Origin: Fragum whitleyi | Lineage: Eukaryota > Mollusca > Bivalvia > Cardiida > Cardiidae | Reading direction: 5' to 3' | NCBI GenBank assembly: GCA_948146395.1 | Contig: OX411551.1 | Location: 49,782,997-49,846,996, forward strand | DNA length: 64,000 nucleotides | In this document: one piece after another, positions 11,101 through 21,287 of the stretch | Layout: every line of letters begins with the position of its first letter | How positions within the stretch are numbered: the stretch's first letter is position 1 | Notes under the pieces: model-generated | What the model saw: the letters and a program-made list of their open reading frames with translations, nothing else | Told to the model about the DNA's origin: nothing | The model's database searches: none | Made by a program: the position numbers and the translations under genes

Positions 11101-12018
11101 TATTGGAAAACCAGACTCCAGACAACACAAAATAAATTAGTTCGTTTTGTCTTGGACTTGGGCAGCAGGTCTCGTGTAGGAGCCGAGCAATTTAGATTAC
11201 TTAATTGGTTACCAGTCCACAGGCGAGTTGAGCAGTTAACCCTATGTCATGTCCATAACATTCACAGAGGAGTGGCCCAAGAATATCTAAGCGAACATTT
11301 TAAACCCATCAGTCAAGTTCATGGCCGTTTGACAAGGTCTAGGGTAACTGCTGTTTCTTCTTCATTTTTTGATACTGAAGTAGCTTTTTCAGATTCTGGC
11401 CGGTTTGCTCTCCCAAAGGTTAAAAACTTCGGTAAGAAGTCTTTTGCTTACCAGGGTATTGTTTCTTGGAACTGCCTGCCACAGCAGCTAAGGGACATGC
11501 AATCCTCTATTTCATTTAAAACTGCTGTGAAAAAATACCTTTTGGACTTATCTTAACTTTTCTCAATCATTTAATTTCATATATTTTCTTATATTTTCAT
11601 ACCCCCTTTTTTAAATACTAAGTGATTGTTTTAAGGACATGTCTTGTTTGTCTTAACTGTCAATTAATAACTGTGATAAATATATTTATCTTTATATTGA
11701 TAACATTTAAATGTGATATGATTGTCTGTGATATAAAAATATGATTTTTTTAATGTGATATATTCTAATAATTGAATTGTAAACATGACTTTCTGTGCCA
11801 TGCCTCCATTATCTAGGACCACAATGGAAATAAGAGGATCTAGTTTTCTTCTTTTTTGTGTTATCCTTGGTAATGGAGCGCATAACATGGTGCTTTTTTT
11901 TTACAATTTATGGTGCTTTTTTTTTAATTTTTTTCCTCGATGCAATTATTATTTGTTATACTACTTTTACTATGCCATGTTCTGTACTCTTTTACCTAAA
12001 TAAACTTATTATTATTAT
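8185..12018 (+). mobile_element. Full-length CR1/L2-like non-LTR retrotransposon
   Basis: Boundaries come from the duplicated target: AAAATT occurs at 8179-8184 and 12019-12024 and once in the empty site of copy 1. The element is about 3.8 kb: a 120-bp leader, one long ORF (8305-11556), a 3' region of about 460 bp and a short tail TTATTATTATTAT. A microsatellite-like tail and a very short TSD suit the CR1/L2 group. No 5' truncation is seen. Confidence 0.85.
8305..11556 (+). CDS. LINE ORF: AP endonuclease plus reverse transcriptase with YADN active site
   Basis: A 1083-residue polyprotein. Residues 85-93 (GDVHPCPGP) sit where some LINEs carry a 2A-like GDxxxNPGP, but N is replaced by C. The AP-endonuclease domain (about 115-330) shows LNIRSLIPKLDEV, SETWL (149-153), IFGDFN and the catalytic SDHS (320-323). 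The RT domain shows NKATGLDGIP, NYRPVSVLS, LLDLQKAFDTVNHD (motif A), CGVPQGSILGPLLF and then YADN at 789-792 (codons 10669-10680) instead of YADD. The C-terminal part has the SVKYLG and thumb-like region usual for CR1/L2/jockey proteins. Start: first ATG of the long frame, close to the inferred 5' end. The frame has no stops or shifts, so the insertion is young, but loss of the second motif-C aspartate should abolish polymerisation (known from other RTs). Spread in trans or mutation after insertion are both possible. Confidence 0.93.
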   Translation: MNFIRRILLLTAVARRLNFSYIDDSDGLYPTHYLNTASQHSITFGQHVFYQNFITSYSSLSKKSNAVPCINRNRNTDHVWILLCGDVHPCPGPTRSTEPLLSSTGTDVNFHKKRGLHFIHLNIRSLIPKLDEVRDLSRKYNPAAIFLSETWLDSSVHDNEINIPNYIVHRRDRKNGRGGGVCSFVRSDLPFNPRYDIENPDLETCWIDIYLPKSKPILCGVIYRLPSQTNFYDKLETMCQSFDDFSLKEIYIFGDFNTNVLSENCSLLSNFTSFCDLFNFSQRIKSPTRITDISSTTIDLILVSDSDKVSNSGVVDISVSDHSLTFCTRKICRQPISKHKTVKLRSLKNYSKEEFQNCLLNADWSAVILSDNVNDAWLNFKDTFLSVLDKCAPFKHLRIKQRTEPWINDEILHSIHERDIAFKKYKETKLSSFYEMFKELRNSTKSLIYKAKKEYFQSVLDHSKHDSKALWKCLKQLGLPSKKNVCSSANIGLKIDGEICFDFFNVAQRFNAFFTTVANKLVENLPASDSYYGKQFVSKFYMSKGVFPHSFSFSIVTQDKILKYLLNLSPNKATGLDGIPCRFIRDGAPIIACHLAHVINLSIIQGSVPDDIKNARVIPLYKKNDKIEVGNYRPVSVLSIISKVFERVIYDQLDDYLSSNKILYSFQSGFRRGFSTATTLIHLSDFIRFNMDQGNMVGMVLLDLQKAFDTVNHDILLVKLECIGLASDAIRWFKSYFSDRTQVVEVSSVHSSQGFISCGVPQGSILGPLLFLIYVNDMSAVVENKLLLYADNSGILVSGKNVTDIESLLSSEMERVSKWLVDNKLSLHLGKTESILFGSKPRLKGQSNLNVSCNGMNIHATNSVKYLGAILDQHLTCDEIARSLVSKANARLKFLFRNKQFFNLQTRKLLVMSLIQCHFDYVCSFWYPSLSQYWKTRLQTTQNKLVRFVLDLGSRSRVGAEQFRLLNWLPVHRRVEQLTLCHVHNIHRGVAQEYLSEHFKPISQVHGRLTRSRVTAVSSSFFDTEVAFSDSGRFALPKVKNFGKKSFAYQGIVSWNCLPQQLRDMQSSISFKTAVKKYLLDLS

Positions 12019-12749
12019 AAAATTGTATAAGTCGTTACAGAGAATGGGTTTTCAGGCTCTAGAGTGTGAGCACTTAAAATGTTGATATCTGACGACAGAA
12101 CTTCAATGATAACACAAGCTCACCTTGCGCAACTTGTGGTCAGGTGAGCGAAAACATCATAGAAGATTCTAGCGATTTCAATGCATTTGTTGATGCGTTT
12201 ATTTGTACACGCCTTTAAATGCACCGACTGAACTAGTCAGGTCAACCTTGCTTTGAAAGAAAGTTGATGGTCTTATTTGACATTCAAGCAAAGCAAAAAA
12301 TGTGGGGTTTTTTTTTAAAGTAGGAAGTTCCTGTCATAAACCTAGTATTTGCCATTGATATATGAATTGCACCTGGTTAACTTATTTTCTAAAGAAAACA
12401 GTTCAGGGACAGTTGTTTTTGTTTTTTCAGAGTTTTCAGCAAATTTGCATATTTTTTTTTTATTAAGGAATTCGACACTGAACTATGGAATTCCTTCGCG
12501 GGCACTTATAAAATATCAAGGAATTGACAATGGGAAAATATATAATCCGGAGATTAAAAATATAAGACACTGCACATAAGCAAAGTAATTCGTTAAAAAA
12601 ATTCGTTATTATTGGCTTGTTACTTCGGAGCGGCTATTATATCTGAGACAATTGGAATAATTTTGAGCACCCCACTGACGTAGTCCCAAGCAACAAATCT
12701 TCCTAGCAACCACTTTATTTATCTTGCCATTTCGATCGAACCGTTTAAA

Positions 12750-13062
12750 CGTGTGGCATTGATTATGCAATAATTTACGTGAAATTTTAGAGCAGTGTTC
12801 AATCGTAAGTTTCAAGTTTTTATTTGATTATTTATTTCGAACTTAATTTTTTTTAAAAAAATGTATACCAAATATTTCATTTTTTACAAAGGTGAATTTG
12901 ATAAATATGTCTTCAACTTGCAGAAATACTTTGGCTTTTTCTCATGTTTTTCTTCATTACAAAAACCAAGTCATTTTAAATGTTTGTTCATTGTGTGTAA
13001 TGCTTCTTCTGCCAATGGTCGAAAGAAATTGTTTAACGTGACTAGTTTCTTTACAATATTTT
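12750..13062. other. Spacer, nothing recognised
   Basis: AT-rich sequence with no clear gene or repeat. A 93-codon open frame runs through it into the following repeat and looks accidental. Confidence 0.45.
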
Positions 13063-14200
13063 TAGGTCTACCGGCCGAAGGCCAGAGAGCTATTGTCATG
13101 GCGGTGTTTCCGTCGTCCACACGTCTGTGCGAACTTGTGTAAAGTTCTCTTTAAACATCTTCTCCTCCCAAACGATATGTCTGATTATAATAAAACTTGA
13201 CATGAATAATCGTTTGATTAACCTCTTCTAAAGTTGTTTGTGTAATTTTGATTTCCCCCAAATATGAGGATGGCAGGGTGCTTTTTTTTACCTCAAAGTC
13301 TTCGAAAAAATCTTCTCCTCCCAGACCAATGGACCGATTTCGATAAAAAAAACTTGGCCTGAATATTCCCTGTGTGACAATGCACCAAATACTTTACTTA
13401 GAAACCTTTATTGAATCCCCAATAATGGGCGTTGCAGGGAGTTTATTTTTCACCAATTATCCTTTAACATCCCCTACTTGAAAATCATTGGCCGGATTTC
13501 ATTGAAACTTAGTATGAATGATCCTTGGGTTACCCTCCTCTAAAGTTGTTCATAAAAATGGATTGACCCCCAAATATACATGCGTGGCAAGGCGGGGCTA
13601 TTTTTCACTATTAAATTTTTAAACATATTCTCCTCCAATACCAATGAACTGATACCAATGAAACCTCGCATGAATGTTTCTCACCACTGCTTTTTTTAAA
13701 GTTATTCAAGAAATTTTATTACCCTCCCCCACCCTCTCTTTATTTGTTCCACCCCTCTTCTTTATTTATTCAAGAATGTTGATTGACCCACCCAAATATG
13801 GGCGTGGCAGGGCGGGCCTTTTTTTTATTTTAAAATCTTTTCCTCTCAAGTATTGTCCTGAATTAAATGAATTCGCATGAATGTTCCTTGAGTGCCCCCT
13901 TTCTCAACCTCTTCAAGAAATTTGAATTGGCCCAAATAAAGGAATCCGGAGGGGGGGTCCTCTTTTTTTAAGATTTTAAAATTCATTTTAGACCTTTACC
14001 ATTTACTTCGTTTCAATGATGGCATGAATGTTCTTTGAGTGACCGCTTTCATTAATCATTCAAGAAATTTCGATTGGCCCTAGAAAAGGGCGGTGCAGGA
14101 CGGGGTTCATTTTCACTTTAAGATTAAAAATCTTTTCCCGAACCAAAGCGTCAATAAACCTGAAACATGACATGAGTGTTTTTCGCCCCTTATATCAAAT
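13063..14200 (-). mobile_element. pearl/HINE-like element, GGGCGTGGCAGG core
   Basis: Opens on the + strand with GCTATTGTCATGGCGGTG and TCCGTCGTCC, which is the reversed linker/terminus seen at 17160-17237. About six degenerate units of roughly 150 bp follow, each with AAACATCTTCTCCTCC, a TTGATT..CCCAAATATGGGCG box and GTGGCAGGGCGGGGC. It therefore reads on the - strand. The far end is diffuse. Confidence 0.6.
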
Positions 14201-14859
14201 CACTCAAAGTATTGCGAAGGTGGAATGTATCAAATTACCACCGCCCCTTACAACATTTCATTGATGTAAACCGACACATATCTACGTTAACAGCTGAAGA
14301 CAACCACCTTTGTATCATGAGCAATATTAATTGAGTATTACCAAAAGGGAATGCACGTACCTGTATGAAATCATCAAACTCTTGTAAGGCCCCTTTTATA
14401 GTGACGGGGCAAAATAAAACAAAAAATCCGCATTATGCACAAGGTCAGGTAACTGGGATCATTTTGTAAAAATATAATTAAATTTTGATCGTAATGTAGA
14501 AGACTTAGGTTCGAAAGTTTTTTGTTTTGTTTTTTTGGCATTTCGGCATCTTGCTTCCTGGACGTAGCAAGGTACTACAGAATCCAGACAATGTGCATTA
14601 GGTTAGGTGATATGGAACTTTTCGTGAAAGTTTCATCATATAAGTCAAGGAGGAGTTGCTTTTAAAAGATATATGCAAACCTTAAATGTTTCGTTAACAG
14701 AGAATGTGAATTGAAGTTCTATGGGACAAAAATATCACATGACCTGCCGAATAAAGTCGGCTGACTGAGAATATTCTGTGGAATGTTATAAGCTCAGCTT
14801 CTGTGGAACATGTAACCTGATGTCCGTTGTGCTCTATTCGTTGTCACCATTTACCTTGT
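14201..14859. other. Spacer, nothing recognised
   Basis: No ORF, RNA gene or repeat pattern that I can name between two element blocks. Confidence 0.45.
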
Positions 14860-16076
14860 GGACAATCAAGAGGACACATTTTTTCCCAATGAACCTGAAA
14901 ATTAGTCAGAATTTTATCTTGATGAAATCCCGGTCATGTTCAAATTGGGTCTAGTGTGACCAAAAACAAGGGCACGGGGTAAAAACTAAGAAAAACCATG
15001 TGTGCATTCTAGAGGCCATTTTCTTGAACCAATCAACCTGAAATTTTATCAGAATGATTACTTTGATGAAATCTTAGACAAGTTCGAAATTAGGTCAAGT
15101 GGGGTAAAAAACTAAGTCACAGGGTCAAACCTTAGAAAAACCACTTGGACATTCTAGAGGCCATATTTTAAGCCCCATCAACCTGAAAATTGGTCAGAAT
15201 GTTTAGCTTAAATCTTGGACAAGTTTGAAATTGGGTCAAAAGGGGTCAAAATCTAGGTCACAGGGTCAAATCTTAGAAAAACATTGTAGGCACTAAAGAG
15301 GCCATATTTTTAGCCCAATCACCCTGAAAATTGGTCAAAATGATTATCTTTATGAAATCTTCGACAAGTTTGAAATTTGGTCAATAGGGGTAAAAAAATA
15401 GGTTACGGGGTAATATTTAAAAAAAAAAACTGTGGACACTCTGGAGGCCCTATTTTAAACCCAGTCAACCTGAAAAGTGGTCAGAATCATTAACTAGATA
15501 AAATCTTGAACAATTTCGAAATTGGGTCATGTGGGGTAAAAATCTAGGTCTTTGGGTAAAATCTTATAAAAACCTTATGGACAATCTAGATGCCATATTT
15601 TTAGCCCAATCAACCTAAAAATAGGTCAGAATGATCATTTTGATGAAATCTTGGACAAGTTCAAAATTTGGCCAAGTAAAAATCTAGGTCATGGGGTCAA
15701 ATCCTAGAAAAACCTTGTTGACACTCTAGAGGCCATATTTAAAGCCCAATCAACCTGAAAATTGGTCAGAATAATTATTTTGGTGAAATCTCTGACAAAT
15801 TCAAAATTTGGTCAAGTGGTGTCGAAAATAAAAGTACAGGGACACTTCTTAGAAAAACCTTGTGGACACCCTAGAGGCCATATTTCTAGCCCATTCAATA
15901 TGAAAATTTATCAGAATGATTATATTAATGAAATCTTAGACAATTCCAAAATTGGGTCAAGTGGGGTCAAGTGGGGTCAAAAACAAGATCCCGGGGTAAA
16001 ATCTTAGAAAAACCTTAACCCCTTTTTAGATTATAAATTCAGGTTAGCGATTAAAGGCCACTGTGGCCCTCTTGTT
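14860..16076 (-). mobile_element. pearl/HINE-like element, TTGACCC core, reversed
   Basis: Eight or so units of roughly 145 bp carrying GGCCATATTTTTAGCCCAAT, CAACCTGAAAATTGGTCAGA and GGTCACGGGGTCAAATCTTA are the reverse complement of the core at 3021-4243. The 5' end lies at 16020-16076 (- strand AAAACAAGAGGGCCACAGTG then CGCTAACCTGAA). No terminal hairpin is seen near 14860, so the 3' end is probably lost. Confidence 0.72.
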
Positions 16077-16078
16077 TT

Positions 16079-16470
16079 AGCTCACCTGAGCACATCGTGC
16101 TCAAAGTGAGCTTTTGTGAACATCGAATATACGTATACTGTCGTGCGTCGTCCGTCGTGAAGCGTTTACACATATGGCCCTATCTTCATGAAACATAGTC
16201 AGTATGTGGCCAGGTCAAAAGGATGATCCCTATTGAAACTGGGAAGGATACAAGCGATATCACGGGAAAAGGGGCCTTAATCGCATGTTCTTGTTTTCAC
16301 TCTAAGGGCCACAAATATGGCCCAATCTTCTTCAAACTTGGTAAGAATGTTGGCAAATGTTGGCCAGGTCTCAAGGATGGGCCTTTTTAAAATGGGAAGG
16401 ATACATGCCATTTCACGGAAAAGATGCCTTTTTGTCATATTGTGGTCCTAAACCGCTCACCTGAATTTCA
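16079..16470 (-). mobile_element. pearl/HINE-like element, short, both ends present
   Basis: The 3' hairpin lies at 16080-16115 (AGCTCACCTGAGCACATCGT..GTGAGCT), followed by GTCGTGCGTCGTCCGTCGTG (reversed linker) and about two units carrying GGCCCAATCTTC..GGAAGGATAC. The 5' end (GTCCTAAACCGCTCACCTGA on the + strand) is at 16445-16470. Confidence 0.68.
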
Positions 16471-16479
16471 TTAGTCCAT

Positions 16480-17237
16480 TAGATCTCACCAAACTCATTT
16501 TCCAGCGAATTTTCATTCACATTTGCCTAAATGTTGAAGAGGGGATGTTTTTCCAAGAGTTCAAAGTGATGTTAAACCCTACTCACATAATTATTACCGA
16601 GGAGACTCGAAATAAGATTTTGCGAACAATTTTTGCAGAGGGCCATCTAACAAACATTCTGGTTAAGTTTCATTGAAGTGGTTCAGGAGAAGACGTCGTT
16701 AAATGATATTCGGCTCAAAATAACTCCCGCCCTACCACGCTTATAATTATTGGCCAATCAGAATCTCGTGAACAGTTTTTGAAGAGGGTCACCCAAGGAA
16801 CATTCTTGTAAAGTTTCTTTGAATTTGTAATGTAGTTCAAGAGGAGATGGCGTTCAAAGATTTCGTGCTCAAAATTAGCCCCGTCCTACCACTCTCATAT
16901 TAATGGACAAATCAAAGTATCAAGACCAATTTTTGAAAAGGATCAACAAAGAAACATTTTGGTTAAGTTTCATTGAGATTAACCCAGAGTTTCAGGATGA
17001 GATGTCGTTTGAATATTTCAGGCTCAAATTATCCTCGCCCTGCCACGCCATTTTTATGGGCCAATCAATATTTCGCAAACAATTCCTGAAAGGAGTCACT
17101 TAAGGATTCATTGAAATAGGCCCTTTGGTTTCAGAGAAGATGTTTAAAGAAAAAAATAACGGACACACCGACGCACTTCACGACGGACACCAGACCACGA
17201 CAATAGCCCCGCTGGACTTTGTATAGTAGGGCTAAAA
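16480..17237 (+). mobile_element. pearl/HINE-like element, GCCACGCC core, TAGCCCC-type end
   Basis: About four units of roughly 150 bp with AATTATTGGCCAATCAGAAT, GAGGGTCACCCAAGGAACAT and TTCAGGAGAAGA motifs. The end reads GACGCACTTCACGACGGACACC and then a different terminal stem, ATAGCCCC..GTAGGGCTA (17201-17233). A related core at 19740-21216 ends in the other hairpin type. Confidence 0.65.
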
Positions 17238-17830
17238 AATTACTTACCGTTGAATAAGCAGTTAATAAGTTTTAATTTTAAGTTTGTTTATTATAGTAAA
17301 ACAGATATAACTCAGATGATTGAAAAATACCTCAAGAGGGTAATGGGTAGGGACGTGATCTCTTGGAATTGTTCTAATTTAACAACAAGTGGATCGAATA
17401 ATCTTAATTCTTAATTAACTATTTCTGATTTTTGCTTATAAATTTTCATTTAAATTCAGCGCTTGACATTAACATTTGAAGTACGCCGAAGTCTGATCGT
17501 AGTAGTAATTCGAGAAGTACAGATAACATGACCGCCACATACATCATGTGATAATCATTTAAAAAAAGGACAAATCACAAATTAAATACGTGCGCGAGTT
17601 AAAGCAACTTATAGAAAGTTTGGAGGTCTTTAATGAAAATATATATCATTTAAATAGCTATAACTATGTTGGCATAAGAACACGTGAGTACATTCTGGTT
17701 GATCCCGACCCAGCTGACTTCTTTTTTTACACTGGTTAAAAGGTTGCATAATTTTGAAAGGAATGTCAAGCTCAGTAAGATAATAATTAAATAAATGTTC
17801 TTCCTTTACCTATGTCATTATTTTTTTTTA
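17238..17830. other. Upstream region of the lectin gene
   Basis: No repeat recognised. A pyrimidine-rich tract followed by TTTAG lies just before the exon at 17842, so that exon may be preceded by an untranslated first exon that I cannot place. No convincing core promoter was found. Confidence 0.35.
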
Positions 17831-17841
17831 TTTAGGCTTCG

Positions 17842-18169
17842 ATGCTGAAAAAAATGATGGGATTTGCAAAGCCTCTATTAAGACCTTTTACCCTGGTTCT
17901 GTTTATAATGGCTAATCCTTACAAAGCAGCTACAGAGCAGAATCATTTCAAGAGCTTAGATGATGTGATGATTAAACCAGAGTACACGTACTCAGAAGTC
18001 ACCTGCATTAGCGCATTACATTGTGGGTATAAGTGTTCGAGAAACGAATCGTGTCTGTCCGCATCGTATGGTGAGAATGAAGACCCTTGCAGGCTGTCTA
18101 GCTACCACGTGAAAGATCAAAACTATCAGATGACAAGTTTCGGATCATCTTGGACAACTTTTTTCAAAG
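17842..18169 (+). CDS. PAN/apple plus C-type lectin domain protein, exon with signal peptide and PAN domain
   Basis: Encodes 109 residues plus one base. A basic start (MLKKMMGFAK) and hydrophobic stretch (about residues 11-30) look like a signal peptide, so the product is probably secreted or surface-bound. Residues 36-109 resemble a PAN/apple domain, with cysteines at 55, 61, 65, 71 and 83 and CxxxC spacing. The exon ends AAAG|GTAACG at 18169/18170 in phase 1. Joining to 24254 gives Lys-Gly-Cys-Pro-Asp-Gly-Trp, an intact C-type lectin start, and this fit is the best evidence that the exons belong together. The PAN call is by pattern only. The ATG is the first in frame. Confidence 0.68.
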
Positions 18170-18599
18170 GTAACGTTTGAAAAGTAGACATTCCTAGATC
18201 GGCTGTTTACGGAGAAAATCCGATGTATTGCTATTGCCTTGGCGTCGTTGTTGTCGTCGTCGTCTTCGTGTGAAGATTTTGACATTTTTATGATATTTCT
18301 GGTTCCACTGTAGACATTCATTTGAAACTAAAAGAGAAACACATACTATCAAGAAGGATAACTCTAATGCATTTTGTGCTAACTATGCCCCTTCTTCGAC
18401 TTAGTGTGCGCAATTGCAATTTTTCAGATAGTGTAGTAATACACAATTCCGTACTCTACATCAAACATTCATTCAATAATGTAATTCGTGACGATTCTTA
18501 AAGTAATACAAGAGCCGTCGCACAGCGGACGAATAACCCAAACAGCTTTGCGAGATTTCAAGTTATTTGCTTGTGATTGATTGTAGGTCACTTCGTTCT
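18170..18599. other. Intron 1, unremarkable start
   Basis: Intron sequence after the donor at 18170. A short GTCGTTGTTGTCGTCGTCGT run lies near 18245. Nothing else recognised. Confidence 0.4.
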
Positions 18600-18960
18600 T
18601 AAGTTCAAGTCTGTAAACGAAAAGGTCCAGTAAAAATTTAACAAAAAAAGACCGTGACCTTTACCTTTAACCTATCTTTCCCCAAAACAATAGGATACTT
18701 CCGGTCATAAGCAGCACTTGCATCAACTTGACCTTTGACCTATGTGACCAAAAAATTAAAGGGCACTGCCTAGGTCATAAGAAAACATTTCCATGAAATT
18801 TCAAGATTCTTGGTCACTGGGTTCTGAAGTTAGAGACCGCAAACGAAAAGGTCTACGGACGGACGGATGGACAGACCGACGTGGTAAACCGTTATTCTCC
18901 CCATCTACTTCGTATGTGTGCGGGGGGGGGGGTATAATGAAGTCTAGAATTTCCACATAC
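18600..18960 (+). mobile_element. Repeat element, GACCTTTGACCTA core, CACTTCGT-like end
   Basis: Units with TGACCTTTGACCTATGTGAC and AAGTTAGAGACCGCAAACGA, then ACGGACGGACGGATGGACAG and a terminal CCCC..CTACTTCGTATG..GGGGGGTATAAT hairpin (18899-18938). Same layout as the other pearl/HINE-like elements, with a fourth type of terminal stem. Confidence 0.55.
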
Positions 18961-19735
18961 GCAACCTTAAAAAAGATTTGACTTTGACAGATGACCTTAA
19001 AAGTGATACTAACGCAAAAGATTTGCAAAAAACAATACTCATGTGGAATATGAAGGCTCTATCCTTTACTAATCAAAAGTTAAAGTCTAATGTTTCTTTT
19101 TAGGGGGGGGGGGAGTAAAAAACAATATGTCCGGGTTTCAAGGACATTAAAAGAGAAAACATACATCCGCCCATCAGGACTTTACCAAATTTTAGATACC
19201 ATATTCTGTTTTGCCTTATTTTGCCAAAAATAAAGTGTGAAAATGGGGCAATTGTTTCTCTAGTATTATTCTAAATAATCCAATAAGTTCTGTTTGAATG
19301 AATATTGTTTTATGGCCCGTCGACTTCTAAAATCATACTGTTCGCAAATACGTCTGTATCAAACCGGAATAATCCGACGTGAGCACGAAAGCACGTAGCC
19401 TCCACACAAAACAGAACGACCCATGTGCGAGGCGGCCCGGAAATTTCACTGATAAATTCAGTAAATACTTAATTATTTTTTTGCCTTTTAGAAAACGAAT
19501 TTATACTTTATTCATAAACAGTAAATGCGCGAGCATAAATGGTTCTATCATTCGAACATTTTCTTTCATTTTCTGGCTCTCGAACCAATCGAAATAAAAC
19601 ATATTAATGAGAAAAAAAAGAATGCCACGAATAATTAAAAATGTCGCCAAGAAACACTCTGGCAAAGTAAATTTAAATTGGTCTTAAAATTTGTCAGTCA
19701 TGGTTTCGTACAGGAAATCGGTCAGTATAATAAAA
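18961..19735. other. Intronic spacer, nothing recognised
   Basis: Contains a G-run (19104-19113). Small open frames here have no recognisable domain. Confidence 0.35.
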
Positions 19736-19739
19736 TAAA

Positions 19740-21216
19740 TTACAACAATGTTTGGAATGGATCACAAAGGGAAATTTCATTGAAATCAGCCCAGTAGATA
19801 CGGAGGAGATCTATCAAGTACTTTATTGTAAGAATGTCACGCCCTGCCACGCCCATAATTATTGGACAACCAGAATGTTGTGAAAAAATTAAATGTTCTA
19901 AATGAAATAATTCTTACAAAGTTTTATTGAATTCGGCACAGAAGTTTAGGATGGAGGTCTTAAAAGGATATCAACGTGAATAACTGCCACGCCCTGGCAC
20001 GTCCATATTCATTGGCCAGTCAGAATTTGTTAGAGGGTCACCCAAGGGACATTCTGACATTATTTTAATGAAATTGGGAAAATTGTTTAGGAGGAGATGT
20101 CGTTGAAAGATTTCATTGTGAAAGAGTGCCACGCCAATGTCAATTGGACAAATTGAATTTCGTGGTGGGTTTTGGAAGAGGGTCACCCAAGGAACAGAGT
20201 GTTAAAAACTTCATTGAAATTATCCAAGTTGTTCTGGTGACGATGTCGTCCATAGATTTCAAAATGAAAAAAAAGGCCGCGATCTGACACGCCCATAATT
20301 AAAGGCCCATCTAAATTTTGCACACAATATTCGAAGAGGGTCATTCTGACAAAAAATCATTACGATCTACCAAGAAGTGTAGGATATTTTGTTCAAAGAG
20401 TCATAGTGAAGAAAAACTATGTTCTTCCACGCCCACATTTATAGGCCAATCAGAATTTTTCAAAGAAATTTGGAAGAGAGTCACCCTAGGAACTTTCTGG
20501 GTAAATTTCATTATTTAGCCAGGCGGTTTAGGAGGAAATGTCGTTCAATGACTTCATGATTAAAAAAAATGTCACGATTTGCCACATCCATATTTTGTGG
20601 ACAATTAGAATATAAGAAAAAATTTATTTAGGGGGATACACTAGGAGCAAACTGAAAAAAAATCATTGAAATATGCCTAGTGGTTTAGGGGATAGCGATC
20701 AAAGATTTCAAGATGAAAAATGCCACGCCCTATCACGCCCATATTTATGGGTCAGTTTATGTGATTTCGCGAAAATTTTGGAAGAACTCATTTAAGGAAC
20801 ATTCTGACAAACTTTCATTGAAACCGAGTGAAAAAAGTAATGCCAACATTTATAAGTCAATCACAATTTGCGAATTATTTTGAAAGCAGGTCAGTCAGGG
20901 AACATTCTGACACATTTCATTGAAATTGGCCTTGTGGTTAAGGAGAAGATATTGCTTTCATACCCTCTCACGTCCGTATTTAAGGTCCAATCAGAAATGT
21001 CCGATCTTTGTTTGAAGACGGTTGCCCCTAAAATTCTTCCGACAACATTTCATTCAAATAGAGGTTTTAAAGAAGACGAAGTTTTAAATAGTTGACGACG
21101 CACAACCGATGACGGAATAAGGGTGCTAAACAATTACGGACTGAGGGTGATCGACAATTGACTCAGGATGATCTTTAAAGCTTCCTTTGTGCTCGATGTA
21201 CTCAGGTGAACTTAAA
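19740..21216 (+). mobile_element. pearl/HINE-like element, GCCACGCCCATA core, long array
   Basis: Roughly nine degenerate units of about 150 bp with GCCACGCCC, ATATTTATGGGCCAATC, AGAGGGTCACCCAAGGAAC and TTAGGAGGAGATGTCGTT. It ends with a decayed linker and hairpin (TTTGTGCTCGATGTACTCAGGTGAACTT, 21188-21215, decayed AGCTCACC type). Lies in intron 1 of the lectin gene. Confidence 0.65.
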
Positions 21217-21287
21217 GATCTCATTAAAAGTATTAAGCCAAGACACAATTTATTTGTAAGCATGCACTATTCAGAAGCAAAGGTAGT

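Larger units (their letters stand above)
6604..12749 (+). repeat. Direct duplication, copy 2, split by a LINE
   Basis: Second copy of the 2.3-kb segment: 6604-8184 matches the left part of copy 1 and 12019-12749 the right part, and the LINE at 8185-12018 fills the gap. Copy 1 preserves the uninterrupted site (GTGCAAAAATTGTATAAG near 5858). The duplication therefore predates the insertion, or the two copies are alleles placed side by side in the assembly. Confidence 0.9.

Noticed and set aside
4294..12749. Direct repeats flanking an RT gene, suggesting LTRs
   Set aside because: The repeats are not the ends of the RT element: the LINE lies inside the second copy with its own short TSD, and the protein is an AP-endonuclease LINE with no gag, protease or integrase.
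12861..13142. 93-codon + strand ORF
   Set aside because: Spans the junction between spacer and a pearl/HINE-like element; no conserved feature.
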